The notes: generated from the sequence alone by a model not told the origin. Positions 1-8,591 are shown, counted from the first letter of the stretch. The stretch is 64,000 nt of DNA from Schumannella sp. 10F1B-5-1 (GCF_006517535.1 NZ_VHQH01000038.1:271182-335181), one strand, 5' to 3'. Numbers and translations are program-made.

Positions 1-230
1 ACCCGCTGGTCGGCCTCAAGGAGAACGTGATCATCGGAAAGCTGATCCCGGCCGGCACCGGACTCGGCAAGTACCGCAACGTCACGGTCGAGGCCACCGA
101 GGAGGCGAAGGCGGAGCGCTACCCGAACCGCATCTTCACCGACGACGCGGTGTTCTCGGAGTCGGACCTGAGCTTCGTCGACTTCGACAGCTTCAGCTCC
201 GACGACTACTCGCCGGGCACCTACAGCTGA
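1..230 (+). CDS. rpoC: DNA-directed RNA polymerase beta' subunit, C-terminal end (partial)
   Basis: Only the last 75 codons are present; the reading frame enters the window at base 3 and stops with TGA at 228-230. The peptide begins [20 protein letters not shown], which is the conserved C-terminal beta' segment that follows the jaw and helps close the secondary channel and contact omega. The acidic tail [14 protein letters not shown] is typical of actinobacterial RpoC. The catalytic part of the subunit lies upstream outside the window. In related genomes rpsL follows shortly after rpoC; here about 16 kb of pilus genes intervene. Confidence 0.96.
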   Translation, partial: PLVGLKENVIIGKLIPAGTGLGKYRNVTVEATEEAKAERYPNRIFTDDAVFSESDLSFVDFDSFSSDDYSPGTYS

Positions 231-269
231 GCTCAGAGCACCAGCTGATCGGCTCCGCGAGCTGATCGC

Positions 270-307
270 ACGACGGCCCTCGCACCTCCGGGTGCGGGGG
301 CCGTCGT
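270..307 (+). terminator. rpoBC terminator hairpin
   Basis: A 17-bp stem (270-286 with 291-307, one G-U pair) closes on a TCCG loop 40 bases after the rpoC stop. There is no run of T, which is common for terminators in high-GC actinobacteria. It separates the polymerase operon from the pilus genes. Confidence 0.85.
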
Positions 308-509
308 CGTGTCCGGGCGTCCTCGTTTGTTCCGGAGGATCGCGGCGCGGACCGGACGCATCCGGGCCCGCCCTGCGCCCCGGAGTGGGGCTGACGCGCG
401 GGTGAGGATGCGACATAGCCTCACAGCACGGCGACGGGACGGGACTCCCGCCGCCGCAGCAGGGGCGCGCCGACTCACCACCGGCATCGCGCCCGGATCA
501 GGGGGAACG

Positions 510-950
510 ATGGATGCGCTGACTCGTGCTCGGCGTCGGATCTCGAGCGTGCTCGGGCGCACGCGCGGCGACGCCGGCTTCACGCTGTTCGAGCTGCTCG
601 TGGTCGTCGTGATCATCGGCGTGCTCGCCGCGATCGCGGTGCCGATCTACGTCTCGGTGCAGAACGGCGCGAAGGACAGCGGCGTGAAGACCGACCTCGC
701 CGCCGCGAAGCAGGCCGCGCTCGCGTACTCGGTGACGACGAACGGCAGATACCCGGCCACACTCTCGACGAACGATCTCCGGTCGTTCGGCTACGGCGCC
801 GCGAGCGTGACCTATCCCGCCGGCGGCGCCCCGCAGTGGCAGGCGACGCCGGCCGACAACGCCGCGACGTTCTGCATCTGGGCGCTCAGCCCGACGGGAG
901 CCATGTTCTCGGTGACCGAGAAGGGCGGGGTCGCGAGCGGCGGCTGCTGA
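510..950 (+). CDS. Type IV prepilin, pilA-like (146 aa)
   Basis: This is a class III prepilin. The start is ATG 510, preceded by GGGGGA; an in-frame start at 309 would give an implausible Arg-rich leader. The cleavage site is G23|F24TLFE with Glu at mature position 5, followed by a hydrophobic helix (LLVVVVIIGVLAAIAVPIYV). The C-terminal part has Cys at FCIWALS and a terminal GGC, which could form a D-region disulfide. The mature protein is about 123 residues and resembles the pilin at 8071-8535, but it lies alone ahead of two unknown genes and so may be a minor or second major pilin. A weak -10 (TAGCCT, 416-421) may drive it. Confidence 0.9.
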   Translation: MDALTRARRRISSVLGRTRGDAGFTLFELLVVVVIIGVLAAIAVPIYVSVQNGAKDSGVKTDLAAAKQAALAYSVTTNGRYPATLSTNDLRSFGYGAASVTYPAGGAPQWQATPADNAATFCIWALSPTGAMFSVTEKGGVASGGC

Positions 951-1048
951 GCGCATCCGGGCACGCGCATCTGCTCGCGTCCGGCCCGCCTCCGCGGGGC
1001 GGGGGAGGCGCGTCGCTAGCATGGGGCATCCCCCGCGAAGGAGGCGTC

Positions 1049-2173
1049 ATGAGCGACGCAGCGTCCCCCGAGAACGGCGCCCGCCGGCGCGACGACGAGT
1101 CGGCCGAATCGGCCGAGACCGTCGAGTCGACCGGCTCGATCTCGGTGACCGAGCCGGAGACGACCAGCCTCGGCGCCGTGGATGCCGAGCCCGCCGAAGC
1201 GGCGTCGAGCGACGAGCCGGTGGCCGAGTCGGATGCCCGCGCGACCCCGCAGTGGACGCAGGAGGTCACCCCGATCGAGCGCGAGAACCCGGACGTGCGT
1301 CAGGACACCGCCGAGGCGGCCCCCGTCGCCGCGGCGACCCCGACCCTGGTCGAGCCGGCGGAGCCGGTGCGCTCCGACGCCAGCGCGCCCCTCGCCTCGG
1401 CCGCGCACGCCGACCTCGCCGAGGCGGATGGCGCCCAGCGCGCGACCCCGACGGCCGCGACCTCGGCGACGGCTCCCGTATCCGCCGCGCCCGCCGGCGC
1501 ATCCACGATCCCGGCGGAGTCGGCGCCGACCACCGGCGCGAACGTCTACCCGACCGGAGCGCAGCCGCTTCCGGCGGTCGACCACGAGGCCTTCTCGTCG
1601 TTCCTCGCGACCGACGACGTGACGCCGCCGAAGCCGCAGCACAATCGCCTGTTCGGGGCCGGCTTCGCTCTGCTCTCCTCGCTCGTGTTCGGCGCGCTCT
1701 ACGGCGGCGTCGTGGCCGGACTGCTCGCCCTGCGGGTGCGCCCGGTCGACTGGATGCCGCGGTTCCTCGACTTCGTCACGGGCCAGGCGTTCGTGGTTCC
1801 GGTCGTCGCCTACGTGATCGTCGCGGTGATCTTCGCGCTGCTGCTCAACAGAGCGCACTGGTTCGCGCACGTCGTGCTGAGCCTCATCCTCGGCGCGCTG
1901 GTCTACGCGGGGTCGGTCGTCACCATCCTGCTGCTCGCCGGCGTGACGGGCATCGATTCGGCGGGGTCGCGCAACCTGCTCGTGCAGGCGCTGACGAATC
2001 CGTCGCTGATCGCCGCGGGCCTGGTCGCACGCGAGGTCGCCATGTGGTTCGGCTTCATCGCCGCCGCGCGCGGGCGCAAGGTCGTGGCGCGCAACCGCGA
2101 GGCGCGCGAGCGCTTCGACCGCGACCAGCAGGAGAAGAAGGCCCAGCGTGAGCGGGGCTACGTCGCCGTCTGA
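1049..2173 (+). CDS. Membrane protein of unknown function with long acidic Ala/Glu-rich N-terminus (374 aa)
   Basis: I do not recognise the family. The start is ATG 1049 after GAAGGAGG; a TAGCAT hexamer at 1017-1022 may be its -10. Residues 1 to about 195 are low-complexity Ala, Glu, Pro, Thr and Ser and probably disordered in the cytoplasm. About residues 199-345 contain four predicted membrane helices (GFALLSSLVFGALYGGVV, VVPVVAYVIVAVIFALLL, VVLSLILGALVYAGSVVTIL and a fourth near LIAAGLVAREVAMWFGFI). The tail is strongly charged (REARERFDRDQQEKKAQRE). It overlaps the next gene by 26 bases and sits inside the pilus locus, so a link to pili is possible but unproven. Confidence 0.8.
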   Translation: MSDAASPENGARRRDDESAESAETVESTGSISVTEPETTSLGAVDAEPAEAASSDEPVAESDARATPQWTQEVTPIERENPDVRQDTAEAAPVAAATPTLVEPAEPVRSDASAPLASAAHADLAEADGAQRATPTAATSATAPVSAAPAGASTIPAESAPTTGANVYPTGAQPLPAVDHEAFSSFLATDDVTPPKPQHNRLFGAGFALLSSLVFGALYGGVVAGLLALRVRPVDWMPRFLDFVTGQAFVVPVVAYVIVAVIFALLLNRAHWFAHVVLSLILGALVYAGSVVTILLLAGVTGIDSAGSRNLLVQALTNPSLIAAGLVAREVAMWFGFIAAARGRKVVARNREARERFDRDQQEKKAQRERGYVAV

Positions 2174-2588
2174 TCCGGACGCTCGCCGTCCCGAGTACGT
2201 CGTCGCCCTGTTCGCGACCGTGCTCTGGGCGGCGGTCGACTTCGCGGCGGCCGGCATGCTCGCCGTGCTGCTCGACCGCGAGCCGATCCCGGCGGGCGTG
2301 AGCCTGTTCTACGCTCCGCTCGCGACGGCGGTCGCCGGAGTGGCGGTGTGGTTCGTGACGGCGCGCTCGACGGCGGCGCGGCGCCCCTGGCTGTCGGCGG
2401 CCGCCGCGGCGGCGGCGGTCTATCTGGTGCTCGTGCTCGGCGCCGGCTTCGCGGGGCTGCGGCTCGTGGTCGCGCAGGCCGTGAGCCCGTTCGTGCTGGT
2501 GGCCGTCGCGCTGGCCGCCGCGACTGTGATCGCGACCTGGTTCGGCATCCGCGCCTATCGGCGACCGCGGGGGAGCGGCACCCGCTGA
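2148..2588 (+). CDS. Small four-helix membrane protein, unknown function (146 aa)
   Basis: The start is GTG 2148, with AGGAGAAG at 2130-2137, inside the end of the upstream gene, so the two are translationally coupled. After a polar N-terminus (SGATSPSDPDARRPEY) there are four hydrophobic segments and a short basic tail (YRRPRGSGTR). No catalytic motif is seen. It may form a pair with the preceding membrane protein. Codon use and G+C match the neighbours. Confidence 0.75.
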   Translation: MSGATSPSDPDARRPEYVVALFATVLWAAVDFAAAGMLAVLLDREPIPAGVSLFYAPLATAVAGVAVWFVTARSTAARRPWLSAAAAAAAVYLVLVLGAGFAGLRLVVAQAVSPFVLVAVALAAATVIATWFGIRAYRRPRGSGTR

Positions 2589-2591
2589 CCC

Positions 2592-2630
2592 ATTACCCCC
2601 ACAAGACGGGTATGGGCTGGCACGACACGC
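2592..2630 (+). promoter_or_regulatory. Bipartite element upstream of pilB, copy 1
   Basis: ATTACCCCCA (2592-2601) is followed 23 bases later by ACACGC (2625-2630). The same two blocks at the same spacing occur upstream of pilA (7952-7990). A possible -10 TATCGT (2636-2641) follows directly. The element is 112 bases ahead of the pilB start. It is probably a regulator site or part of a special promoter for pilus genes; that role is inferred. Confidence 0.5.
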
Positions 2631-2741
2631 GCCCCTATCGTCGGAGTCGCAGGCAGGACCTCCCGAAGTCCCGCCTGGACAACCGGGGGCCGGCGGGGGG
2701 TCGGCCATTCCGGAAGGTGACGTCATTCTGAGGGGGGTGAC

Positions 2742-4406
2742 ATGACCTCCCTCGCTGAGATTCTCATCATCCGCGGCCTCATGCCGATCACCAGCATCGA
2801 TGCGGTGTATCAGCCCGACTACGACGAGGCCGCTGTCGTCAATCGTCTTCTCGAAGAGGGCGTGCTGACGCCCGCCTCGCTCGCGTCGGCGCGCGCCGCC
2901 CAGATGGGTCTCGCCTTCGTCGAGCTGCTCGACTACCCGGTCGACTCGGCCGCCGTCGCGCTCGTGCCGGCCGCCGTCTGCCGCCGCTACGAGGTGCTGC
3001 CGCTGTCGGTGCAGGGCGACCAGCTGACGCTCGCGATGTCCGACCCGGGCAACGTGCTCGCCCTCGACGACGTGCGCGCTGCGGCGCGTCTGCGCGTGAA
3101 GGCGGTCGTCGCCGAGCGCGGCGATCTGCTCACCGCGATCGACAAGTTCCACCGCGCCGACGGTGAGCTGAGCGAGCTCTCCGGCCTCATCCAGGAGGAG
3201 AGCGACGCGTCGACCGACGTCGCCGTCGCGGATGCCTTCGAAGACGACGCGCCGATCGTGCGCTTCGTGAACCTGCTGATCAGCCAGGGCATCCAGGACC
3301 ACGCGTCCGACATCCACATCGAGCCCGGTGAGATGGAGCTGACGGTGCGCTACCGCATCGACGGCGTGCTCCACATCATGCAGAAGGCGCCCAAGAACAT
3401 CCAGAACGGCGTGATCTCGCGCCTCAAGATCATGAGCGACATCGACATCGCCGAGCGACGCAAGCCGCAGGACGGCCGCCTGTCGGTGCGTCACGGCGGT
3501 CGTCAGATCGACCTGCGCGTCGCGACCCTGCCCACCGTGTGGGGCGAGAAGGTCGTCATGCGAATCCTCGACAACTCGAACACGAGCGTGTCGATGGATC
3601 AGCTGCAGCTGACCCCGCGCAACGCGGAGATCTACCGCAACAGCTACACGAAGCCCTACGGCATGATCCTCGTCACGGGCCCCACCGGCTCGGGCAAGTC
3701 GACGACGCTGTACACGACGCTGAACGCGGTCGTGCGCCCCGAGATCAACGTGATCACGGTCGAGGACCCGGTCGAGTACCGCATGCCCGGCATCAACCAG
3801 GTGCAGGTCAACGTCAAGGCGGGCCTGACCTTCGCGAGCGCGCTGCGGTCGATCCTGCGATCCGACCCGGATGTCGTGCTGATCGGTGAGATCCGCGACC
3901 ATGAGACCGCGCAGATCGCGATCGAGGCGTCGCTCACGGGTCACCTCGTGCTCTCGACGCTGCACACGAACGACGCGCCGAGCGCGATCACGCGACTGAC
4001 CGAGATGGGCATCGAGCCCTTCCTGGTCGGCTCGGCACTCGACTCCGTGGTGGCGCAGCGTCTCGCGCGCCGTCTGTGCGACCGCTGCCGTCAGCCGTAC
4101 GCACACGACCCGGAGGACCTGCACCGCCTGGGCTTCACCACCGATCCGACGCAGCCCGCGCCGGAGCTGTGGATGCCCGTCGGATGCTCGACCTGCAGCA
4201 ACACCGGCTATCGGGGCCGTCTGGCGCTGCACGAGATCATGGCCGTCAGCGAGGACATCGAGCGCATGGCCGTCTCGCGCGCCTCGAGCGCCGAGATCAG
4301 CAAGGTCGCGATCAGCCAGGGGATGAGCACCCTGCGCATGGACGGTTGGCAGAAGGCCCAGGCGGGCCTGACGTCGATCGAGGAGATTCTCCGCGTCGTC
4401 GCCTGA
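2742..4406 (+). CDS. pilB: Type IV pilus assembly ATPase PilB (554 aa)
   Basis: This is the secretion ATPase that powers pilus extension at the inner face of the membrane. An N-terminal T2SSE-N (MshEN-like) domain covers about residues 1-150. The P-loop GPTGSGKST is at 313-321, the Asp box carries EDPVEY, the Walker B region DPDVVLIGEIRD starts at 375, and a His box HLVLSTLHTND follows. A zinc-binding tetracysteine pair is seen at C446/C449 and C482/C485, which is typical of PilB/GspE and absent from PilT. Start ATG 2742 follows AGGGGGGTGAC. It is the first gene after the bipartite element and is followed 23 bases later by pilT. Confidence 0.96.
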   Translation: MTSLAEILIIRGLMPITSIDAVYQPDYDEAAVVNRLLEEGVLTPASLASARAAQMGLAFVELLDYPVDSAAVALVPAAVCRRYEVLPLSVQGDQLTLAMSDPGNVLALDDVRAAARLRVKAVVAERGDLLTAIDKFHRADGELSELSGLIQEESDASTDVAVADAFEDDAPIVRFVNLLISQGIQDHASDIHIEPGEMELTVRYRIDGVLHIMQKAPKNIQNGVISRLKIMSDIDIAERRKPQDGRLSVRHGGRQIDLRVATLPTVWGEKVVMRILDNSNTSVSMDQLQLTPRNAEIYRNSYTKPYGMILVTGPTGSGKSTTLYTTLNAVVRPEINVITVEDPVEYRMPGINQVQVNVKAGLTFASALRSILRSDPDVVLIGEIRDHETAQIAIEASLTGHLVLSTLHTNDAPSAITRLTEMGIEPFLVGSALDSVVAQRLARRLCDRCRQPYAHDPEDLHRLGFTTDPTQPAPELWMPVGCSTCSNTGYRGRLALHEIMAVSEDIERMAVSRASSAEISKVAISQGMSTLRMDGWQKAQAGLTSIEEILRVVA

Positions 4407-4429
4407 CGAAGCGGATCAGGGGGGGAAAC

Positions 4430-6643
4430 ATGGAAAAGCCTGTCTACGACATCCCGTTGTCAGAGGGGAACGGCGTGCCGTTCGCGACCCCGGCGGTCCC
4501 GCCGGCGGACAAGAACCTCTTCACGTCGCCGCCGCCGACCATGACCCCCGATGGAGACCCCGTCTCGGGCGCGGCAGAGGGCACCCCCTCCGCCGCGTTC
4601 GCCTCCCCCTCCGGGAGCGCCGCGCCGCCCGCGCCCGCGCCCGAGACGGCTTTCCCCCCGCCCATGCCGGCGGCGGGAGCGACGCCGGGCACCTTCCCGG
4701 CTCCGGCCGCGGGTGCGGCCTTCGACTTCGACGCGGCGCCGCCGCCCGGCGGGCGGGTCTTCGACCTGATCGACGCGCCGGCGCCGAACGTGCCGGCCAC
4801 CGACGCGCCCGCGCCGGTCTTCGATCTCTCGGACGTCGCTGCCCCGGCGTCCGAGACCCCCTTCGACGCGCCCGCCCCCACCGCGGGCCCGGTGCTCGAT
4901 CTCGACGCGCCCGACTTCGGGTTCGAGGCCTTCGCCGCGCCGGCGCCGTCGGGAGCCCACGCGGCGCCCGCCCCGGCCGCCGACGCCTTCGACCTGGATG
5001 CGGCCTTCGCCGCGTCGGCTGCGTCGCCGTCGACCTCGTCGAGCCCGGTCGTCGACCTGGATGCGCCGGCTCCGGCGCCCGCTCCGGCGGAGAGCGTGCT
5101 CGACCTCGGCGCGCCCGAGTCGCTCGCGCCGACCGCTCCGGCGGTCGACCTCGATGCGGTGCTCAGCGCCGCCGCGCCGACCGGCTCGGCGTTCGCGCCC
5201 GAGAAGCCGGCTGCGGCCGCTCCGGCCGCCGCTCCGGCGTTCGACGCGGTCGACCTGACCGCGGCCGACTTCTCGGCCGCCGACTTCGCCGCGCCCGCGG
5301 GCCCGTCGTTCGTCGACGAGCCGGCGACCGTGCAGTTCGACTTCCCGACGGCGCCGATCGCGGCATCCACCGCGCCCGCCGACGAGGGGCTCGCCGCCAC
5401 GCAGCTGCTCGACACGCTCGCGCCGACCGACGACCTGGCCGACATCGCGCCGAGCGGCGCGGAGATCGACGAGATCGCCGCCCTCAACCCGGGTTCGGGT
5501 GCTCCGGATGCGCAGCTCATCGCCGCGCTGCAGCAGGTGCTGCTGACCGGCGCATCCGACCTGCACATCGCCTCGGGTGCGACGCCGATGCTGCGCGTCG
5601 ACGGCGGGCTGAACCCGATCGCCGGCTACGAGGTGTGGGACCGCGCCGAGGTGCGCGAGCGCCTCTACTCGCTGCTGACCGACGACTTCACGAAGCGCTT
5701 CGAGGAGAACCTCGAGCTCGACTTCGCCTACACGCTGTCGGCCAACGCGCGCTTCCGCGTGAACTACTACCAGGACCGCGGCTCGATGGGTGCGGCGTTC
5801 CGCATCATCCCGACGCACATCAAGAACCTCAAGGAGCTCGGCATCGCCGGCGAGGTCGGGTCGTTCTCGACCCTGCCACGCGGGCTCGTGCTCGTCACGG
5901 GCCCCACCGGCTCGGGCAAGTCGACGACGCTCGCCGCGCTGATCGACCTGGTCAACGAGACCCGCCGCGACCACGTCGTGACGGTCGAGGACCCGATCGA
6001 GTTCATGCACAAGAACAAGAAATCGCTGATCAACCAGCGCGAGGTCGGCCGCGACACCCACAGCTTCGGCAACGCCCTGAAGCACGTGCTGCGCCAGGAC
6101 CCCGACGTCATCCTGATCGGCGAGCTGCGCGACCTCGAGACCATCTCGATCGCCCTGACCGCCGCCGAGACCGGCCACCTCGTGTTCGCGACCCTGCACA
6201 CGCAGAGCGCGCCGACCACGATCGACCGCGTCATCGACGTCTTCCCGCCGCACCAGCAGGACCAGGTGCGCACCCAGCTCGCGGCGACCCTGCAGGGCGT
6301 CGTCTGCCAGACCCTGGTGAAGAAGGCCAGCGGATCGGGCCGTGCGGTCGCAACCGAGGTCATGTTCACCACGCCCGCCATCTCGAACCTGGTGCGCGAG
6401 GGCAAGACCTACCAGATCACCTCGGCGCTGCAGTCGGGTGGATCGCAGGGCATGCACACGATGGACCAGGCGCTCGCCGAACTCGTCAACGAGGGCACCA
6501 TCACCCGCGCCGCCGCCATGGAGAAGTCGCAGGACCCCGAGACGCTCGAGCGCCTCATCACCCGCGTCGACATGAACGCCGTGGGCAGCGAGGGCGGGTT
6601 CGTCGCCCTCGACTTCGACTACGACCAGAAGGGACGCCACTGA
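4430..6643 (+). CDS. pilT: Type IV pilus retraction ATPase PilT with about 360-residue repeat-rich N-terminal extension (737 aa)
   Basis: The C-terminal half is a normal PilT: LIAALQQVLLTGASDLHIAS at about residue 363, P-loop GPTGSGKST at 491-499, EDPIEFMH, Walker B DPDVILIGELRD, His box HLVFATLHT, and the PilT-typical segment AISNLVREGKTYQITSALQS. PilT disassembles the pilus and drives retraction. Usual PilT length is near 350 residues. Here about 360 residues of Ala/Pro-rich sequence precede the core, with eight copies of a short [VFA][FLV]DL motif such as VFDLIDAPAP and VLDLDAP. ATG 4430 follows AGGGGGGAAAC, so the extension is in the normal reading frame with a good ribosome site. The stop overlaps pilC (TGATG). 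Confidence 0.95.
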   Translation: MEKPVYDIPLSEGNGVPFATPAVPPADKNLFTSPPPTMTPDGDPVSGAAEGTPSAAFASPSGSAAPPAPAPETAFPPPMPAAGATPGTFPAPAAGAAFDFDAAPPPGGRVFDLIDAPAPNVPATDAPAPVFDLSDVAAPASETPFDAPAPTAGPVLDLDAPDFGFEAFAAPAPSGAHAAPAPAADAFDLDAAFAASAASPSTSSSPVVDLDAPAPAPAPAESVLDLGAPESLAPTAPAVDLDAVLSAAAPTGSAFAPEKPAAAAPAAAPAFDAVDLTAADFSAADFAAPAGPSFVDEPATVQFDFPTAPIAASTAPADEGLAATQLLDTLAPTDDLADIAPSGAEIDEIAALNPGSGAPDAQLIAALQQVLLTGASDLHIASGATPMLRVDGGLNPIAGYEVWDRAEVRERLYSLLTDDFTKRFEENLELDFAYTLSANARFRVNYYQDRGSMGAAFRIIPTHIKNLKELGIAGEVGSFSTLPRGLVLVTGPTGSGKSTTLAALIDLVNETRRDHVVTVEDPIEFMHKNKKSLINQREVGRDTHSFGNALKHVLRQDPDVILIGELRDLETISIALTAAETGHLVFATLHTQSAPTTIDRVIDVFPPHQQDQVRTQLAATLQGVVCQTLVKKASGSGRAVATEVMFTTPAISNLVREGKTYQITSALQSGGSQGMHTMDQALAELVNEGTITRAAAMEKSQDPETLERLITRVDMNAVGSEGGFVALDFDYDQKGRH
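4740..5280 (+). repeat. Eight-copy DLDAP-like peptide repeat in the PilT extension
   Basis: Within the pilT extension the motif [VFA]-[FLV]-D-L-x-[AD] recurs as VFDLIDAPAP, VFDLSDVAAP, VLDLDAPDF, AFDLDAAFA, VVDLDAPAP, VLDLGAPES, AVDLDAVLS and AVDLTAADF. The copies are separated by Ala/Pro spacers of about 10-30 residues. The pattern suggests multivalent short linear motifs or a spaced acidic tether. The encoding DNA is not an exact repeat, so this is peptide-level conservation. Confidence 0.8.
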
Positions 6644-7887
6644 TGGCCGCCACCGCAGTCGCGATCCGCAACTTCGACTACAAGAGCCGCAACTCGACAG
6701 GAAAGCTCGTCAGCGGCCGCCTCGAGGCGTCCAGCGAAGGTGCCGTCGTCGACAAGCTCCGCTCGATGGGTCTCGCGCCGGTCGAGATCAAGGAGTCGAT
6801 GGGGGCGACGGGACTGTCGCGCGAGATCTCGCTGGGCAGCTTCTCCAAGGGCGTCGACCTCAAAGCGCTCGCCGTCTTCAGCCGCCAGATGGCGACGATG
6901 GTCTCGGCCGGCCTGTCACTGCTGAAGACTCTGAACATCCTCGCCGAGCAGACCGAGAACAAGAAGCTCAAGAGCGTGCTGGCGGTCGTCACCCGCGATG
7001 TCGAGTCGGGGGCGTCCCTGTCAGATGCGCTGGGCAAACACCCCGTTGAGTTCCCGCCGATCATGATCAACATGGTGCGCGCCGGTGAGACTGGCGGATT
7101 TCTCGAGGACGCACTCACCACGATCGCCGACAACTTCGAGAAGGAGTCGAAGCTCAAGGCCACGATCAAGTCGGCGATGACCTATCCGGTCATGGTGCTC
7201 GGCATCGCTGTGCTTGCGGTCATCGTCATGCTGCTCTTCATCGTGCCGATCTTCCAGAAGATGTTCTCGGCGGCGGGCAAGGACCTCCCGGCACCGACCA
7301 TGGTGCTCGTCGTCCTCTCACAGAACATGTGGTGGATCCTCCCGATCGTCCTGATCATCTCGATCGGCGGCTCTCTCTGGTGGCGTACCAACAAGAACCG
7401 CGAAGCGGTGCGGCAGAAGGTCGATCCGATCAAGCTCAAGCTGCCCGTCTTCGGTCAGCTCAACGGCAAGATCGCGATCGCGCGCTTCACTCGCAACCTG
7501 TCGAACATGATTGGCGCGGGCGTCCCGATCCTCCAGGCGCTCGTGATCGTCGGAGAGACCTCGGGCAACTGGGTGATCGAGAACGCGTCGAAGAAAGTCG
7601 CCGACTCGGTGCGCCAGGGCAAGTCGATCGCCGGCCCGCTGGCCGATGAGTCCGTGTTCCCGTCGATGGTGGTCCAGATGGTTGCGGTCGGTGAGGATTC
7701 CGGCGCCCTGGAGACGATGCTGAGCAAAGTGGCCGACTTCTATGACATGGAGGTCGAGGCCACCACGAAGGCGCTCACGAGCCTGATCGAGCCGCTCCTG
7801 ATCGCCTTCCTCGGCATCGTCATCGGCGGCATGATCGTGGCGCTCTACATGCCGATCTTCAACATGATCCAGGTCGTTCAGCAGTAG
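6643..7887 (+). CDS. pilC: Type IV pilus inner-membrane platform protein PilC (414 aa)
   Basis: PilC is the membrane platform that couples PilB and PilT to pilin insertion and removal. It contains two T2SSF domains: the first about residues 75-200 (FSRQMATMVSAGLSLLKTL) with a following membrane helix, and the second about residues 280-400 (FTRNLSNMIGAGVPILQAL), ending in a helix near the C-terminus (LIAFLGIVIGGMIVALYMPI). The length matches the family. ATG 6643 overlaps the pilT stop, indicating translational coupling. Confidence 0.96.
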   Translation: MAATAVAIRNFDYKSRNSTGKLVSGRLEASSEGAVVDKLRSMGLAPVEIKESMGATGLSREISLGSFSKGVDLKALAVFSRQMATMVSAGLSLLKTLNILAEQTENKKLKSVLAVVTRDVESGASLSDALGKHPVEFPPIMINMVRAGETGGFLEDALTTIADNFEKESKLKATIKSAMTYPVMVLGIAVLAVIVMLLFIVPIFQKMFSAAGKDLPAPTMVLVVLSQNMWWILPIVLIISIGGSLWWRTNKNREAVRQKVDPIKLKLPVFGQLNGKIAIARFTRNLSNMIGAGVPILQALVIVGETSGNWVIENASKKVADSVRQGKSIAGPLADESVFPSMVVQMVAVGEDSGALETMLSKVADFYDMEVEATTKALTSLIEPLLIAFLGIVIGGMIVALYMPIFNMIQVVQQ

Positions 7888-7900
7888 CCGGTCTCCGGGC

Positions 7901-7919
7901 GCCGAGACAAGCTCTCGGC
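7901..7919 (+). other. Stem-loop between pilC and pilA
   Basis: A 7-bp perfect stem (7901-7907 with 7913-7919) lies just after pilC, flanked by partly complementary CCGGGC and GCCCCCGG that could lengthen it. It could be a terminator or an RNA-processing site that separates assembly genes from the highly expressed pilin. Confidence 0.45.
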
Positions 7920-7951
7920 CTGCCCCCGGACTGGGGACGCGGATGCGGAAG

Positions 7952-7990
7952 ATTACCCCCATCCGCGGGATTCCGGCAGCAGGAACACGC
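7952..7990 (+). promoter_or_regulatory. Bipartite element upstream of pilA, copy 2
   Basis: ATTACCCCCA (7952-7961) and ACACGC (7985-7990) are spaced exactly as upstream of pilB (2592-2630). The intervening 23 bases agree at 8 positions only. Just after it, TAACTT (7994-7999) in an AT-richer stretch could be a -10. It lies 80 bases before the pilA start. Confidence 0.5.
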
Positions 7991-8070
7991 CAATAACTTC
8001 ATAGCTGTGGGTCAGCCCGTTTGGGGGGACGGCTCGCGAATCCAAATCACAAGAAGAAACGGATAAGACA

Positions 8071-8535
8071 ATGACCCGCATTCAGGACATCCTGGCGGCC
8101 CGCATGGACCGCGTGAAGAACGGCGACAAGGGCTTCACGCTCATCGAGCTGCTCGTCGTCGTGATCATCATCGGCATCCTCGCCGCGATCGCGATCCCGG
8201 TCTACATCGGCGTTCAGAACAACGCGAAGGACTCGGCCGTCAAGTCGGACCTCGGCAACGCCAAGACCGCCGTCGTCGCCAAGTACACCCAGGACGGCAG
8301 CTACCCGACCGCCCTCACCGGCCTCGAGGGGCAGGGCTACACGCAGTCCGACGCCAGCAACTACAGCTCGACCTCGGGCAGCACCCCGGTGATCTCGCTC
8401 GTCGCCTCCAACGGTGGCTTCTGCATCAAGGCGACCAGCGCCTCGGGTACTCAGTTCGCTGTGTCCGACAAGCAGGCAATCGCTAAGGGCAGCTGCACCA
8501 CGGCTGGCGTCTACGTCGCGCCGACCGCGCCGTAA
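8071..8535 (+). CDS. pilA: Major type IV pilin precursor PilA (154 aa)
   Basis: This is a canonical class III prepilin: leader of 21 residues ending in G21, cleaved before F22TLIE, with Glu at mature position 5 and helix LLVVVIIIGILAAIAIPVYI. The mature protein is 133 residues. FCIKATS and GSCTTAG supply a Cys pair for a C-terminal disulfide loop. AAGAAG lies upstream of ATG 8071. It has its own upstream element and is followed immediately by a strong hairpin, so it is probably transcribed mainly alone and at high level, which points to the main pilus subunit. That role is inferred from context. Confidence 0.93.
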   Translation: MTRIQDILAARMDRVKNGDKGFTLIELLVVVIIIGILAAIAIPVYIGVQNNAKDSAVKSDLGNAKTAVVAKYTQDGSYPTALTGLEGQGYTQSDASNYSSTSGSTPVISLVASNGGFCIKATSASGTQFAVSDKQAIAKGSCTTAGVYVAPTAP

Positions 8536-8559
8536 CTTCTGAGCCCTTTGGGGCGCTTG

Positions 8560-8591
8560 CCGGTGCCGGGAGCTCTTTCTCCCGGCACCGG
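8560..8591 (+). terminator. Terminator or attenuator after pilA
   Basis: A perfect 13-bp stem (8560-8572 with 8579-8591) has the loop CTCTTT, 24 bases after the pilA stop. It lacks a T-run. Partial read-through would leave low expression of the minor pilins downstream. Confidence 0.8.

Noticed and set aside
4460..6640. Open reverse-strand frame of 726 codons opposite pilT
   Set aside because: Same shadow effect; the forward strand has recognisable PilT motifs and a ribosome site.
7888..8070. Lack of a secretin (pilQ) and pilP as a sign of a broken pilus locus
   Set aside because: The organism appears to have a single membrane, so an outer-membrane channel is not expected.
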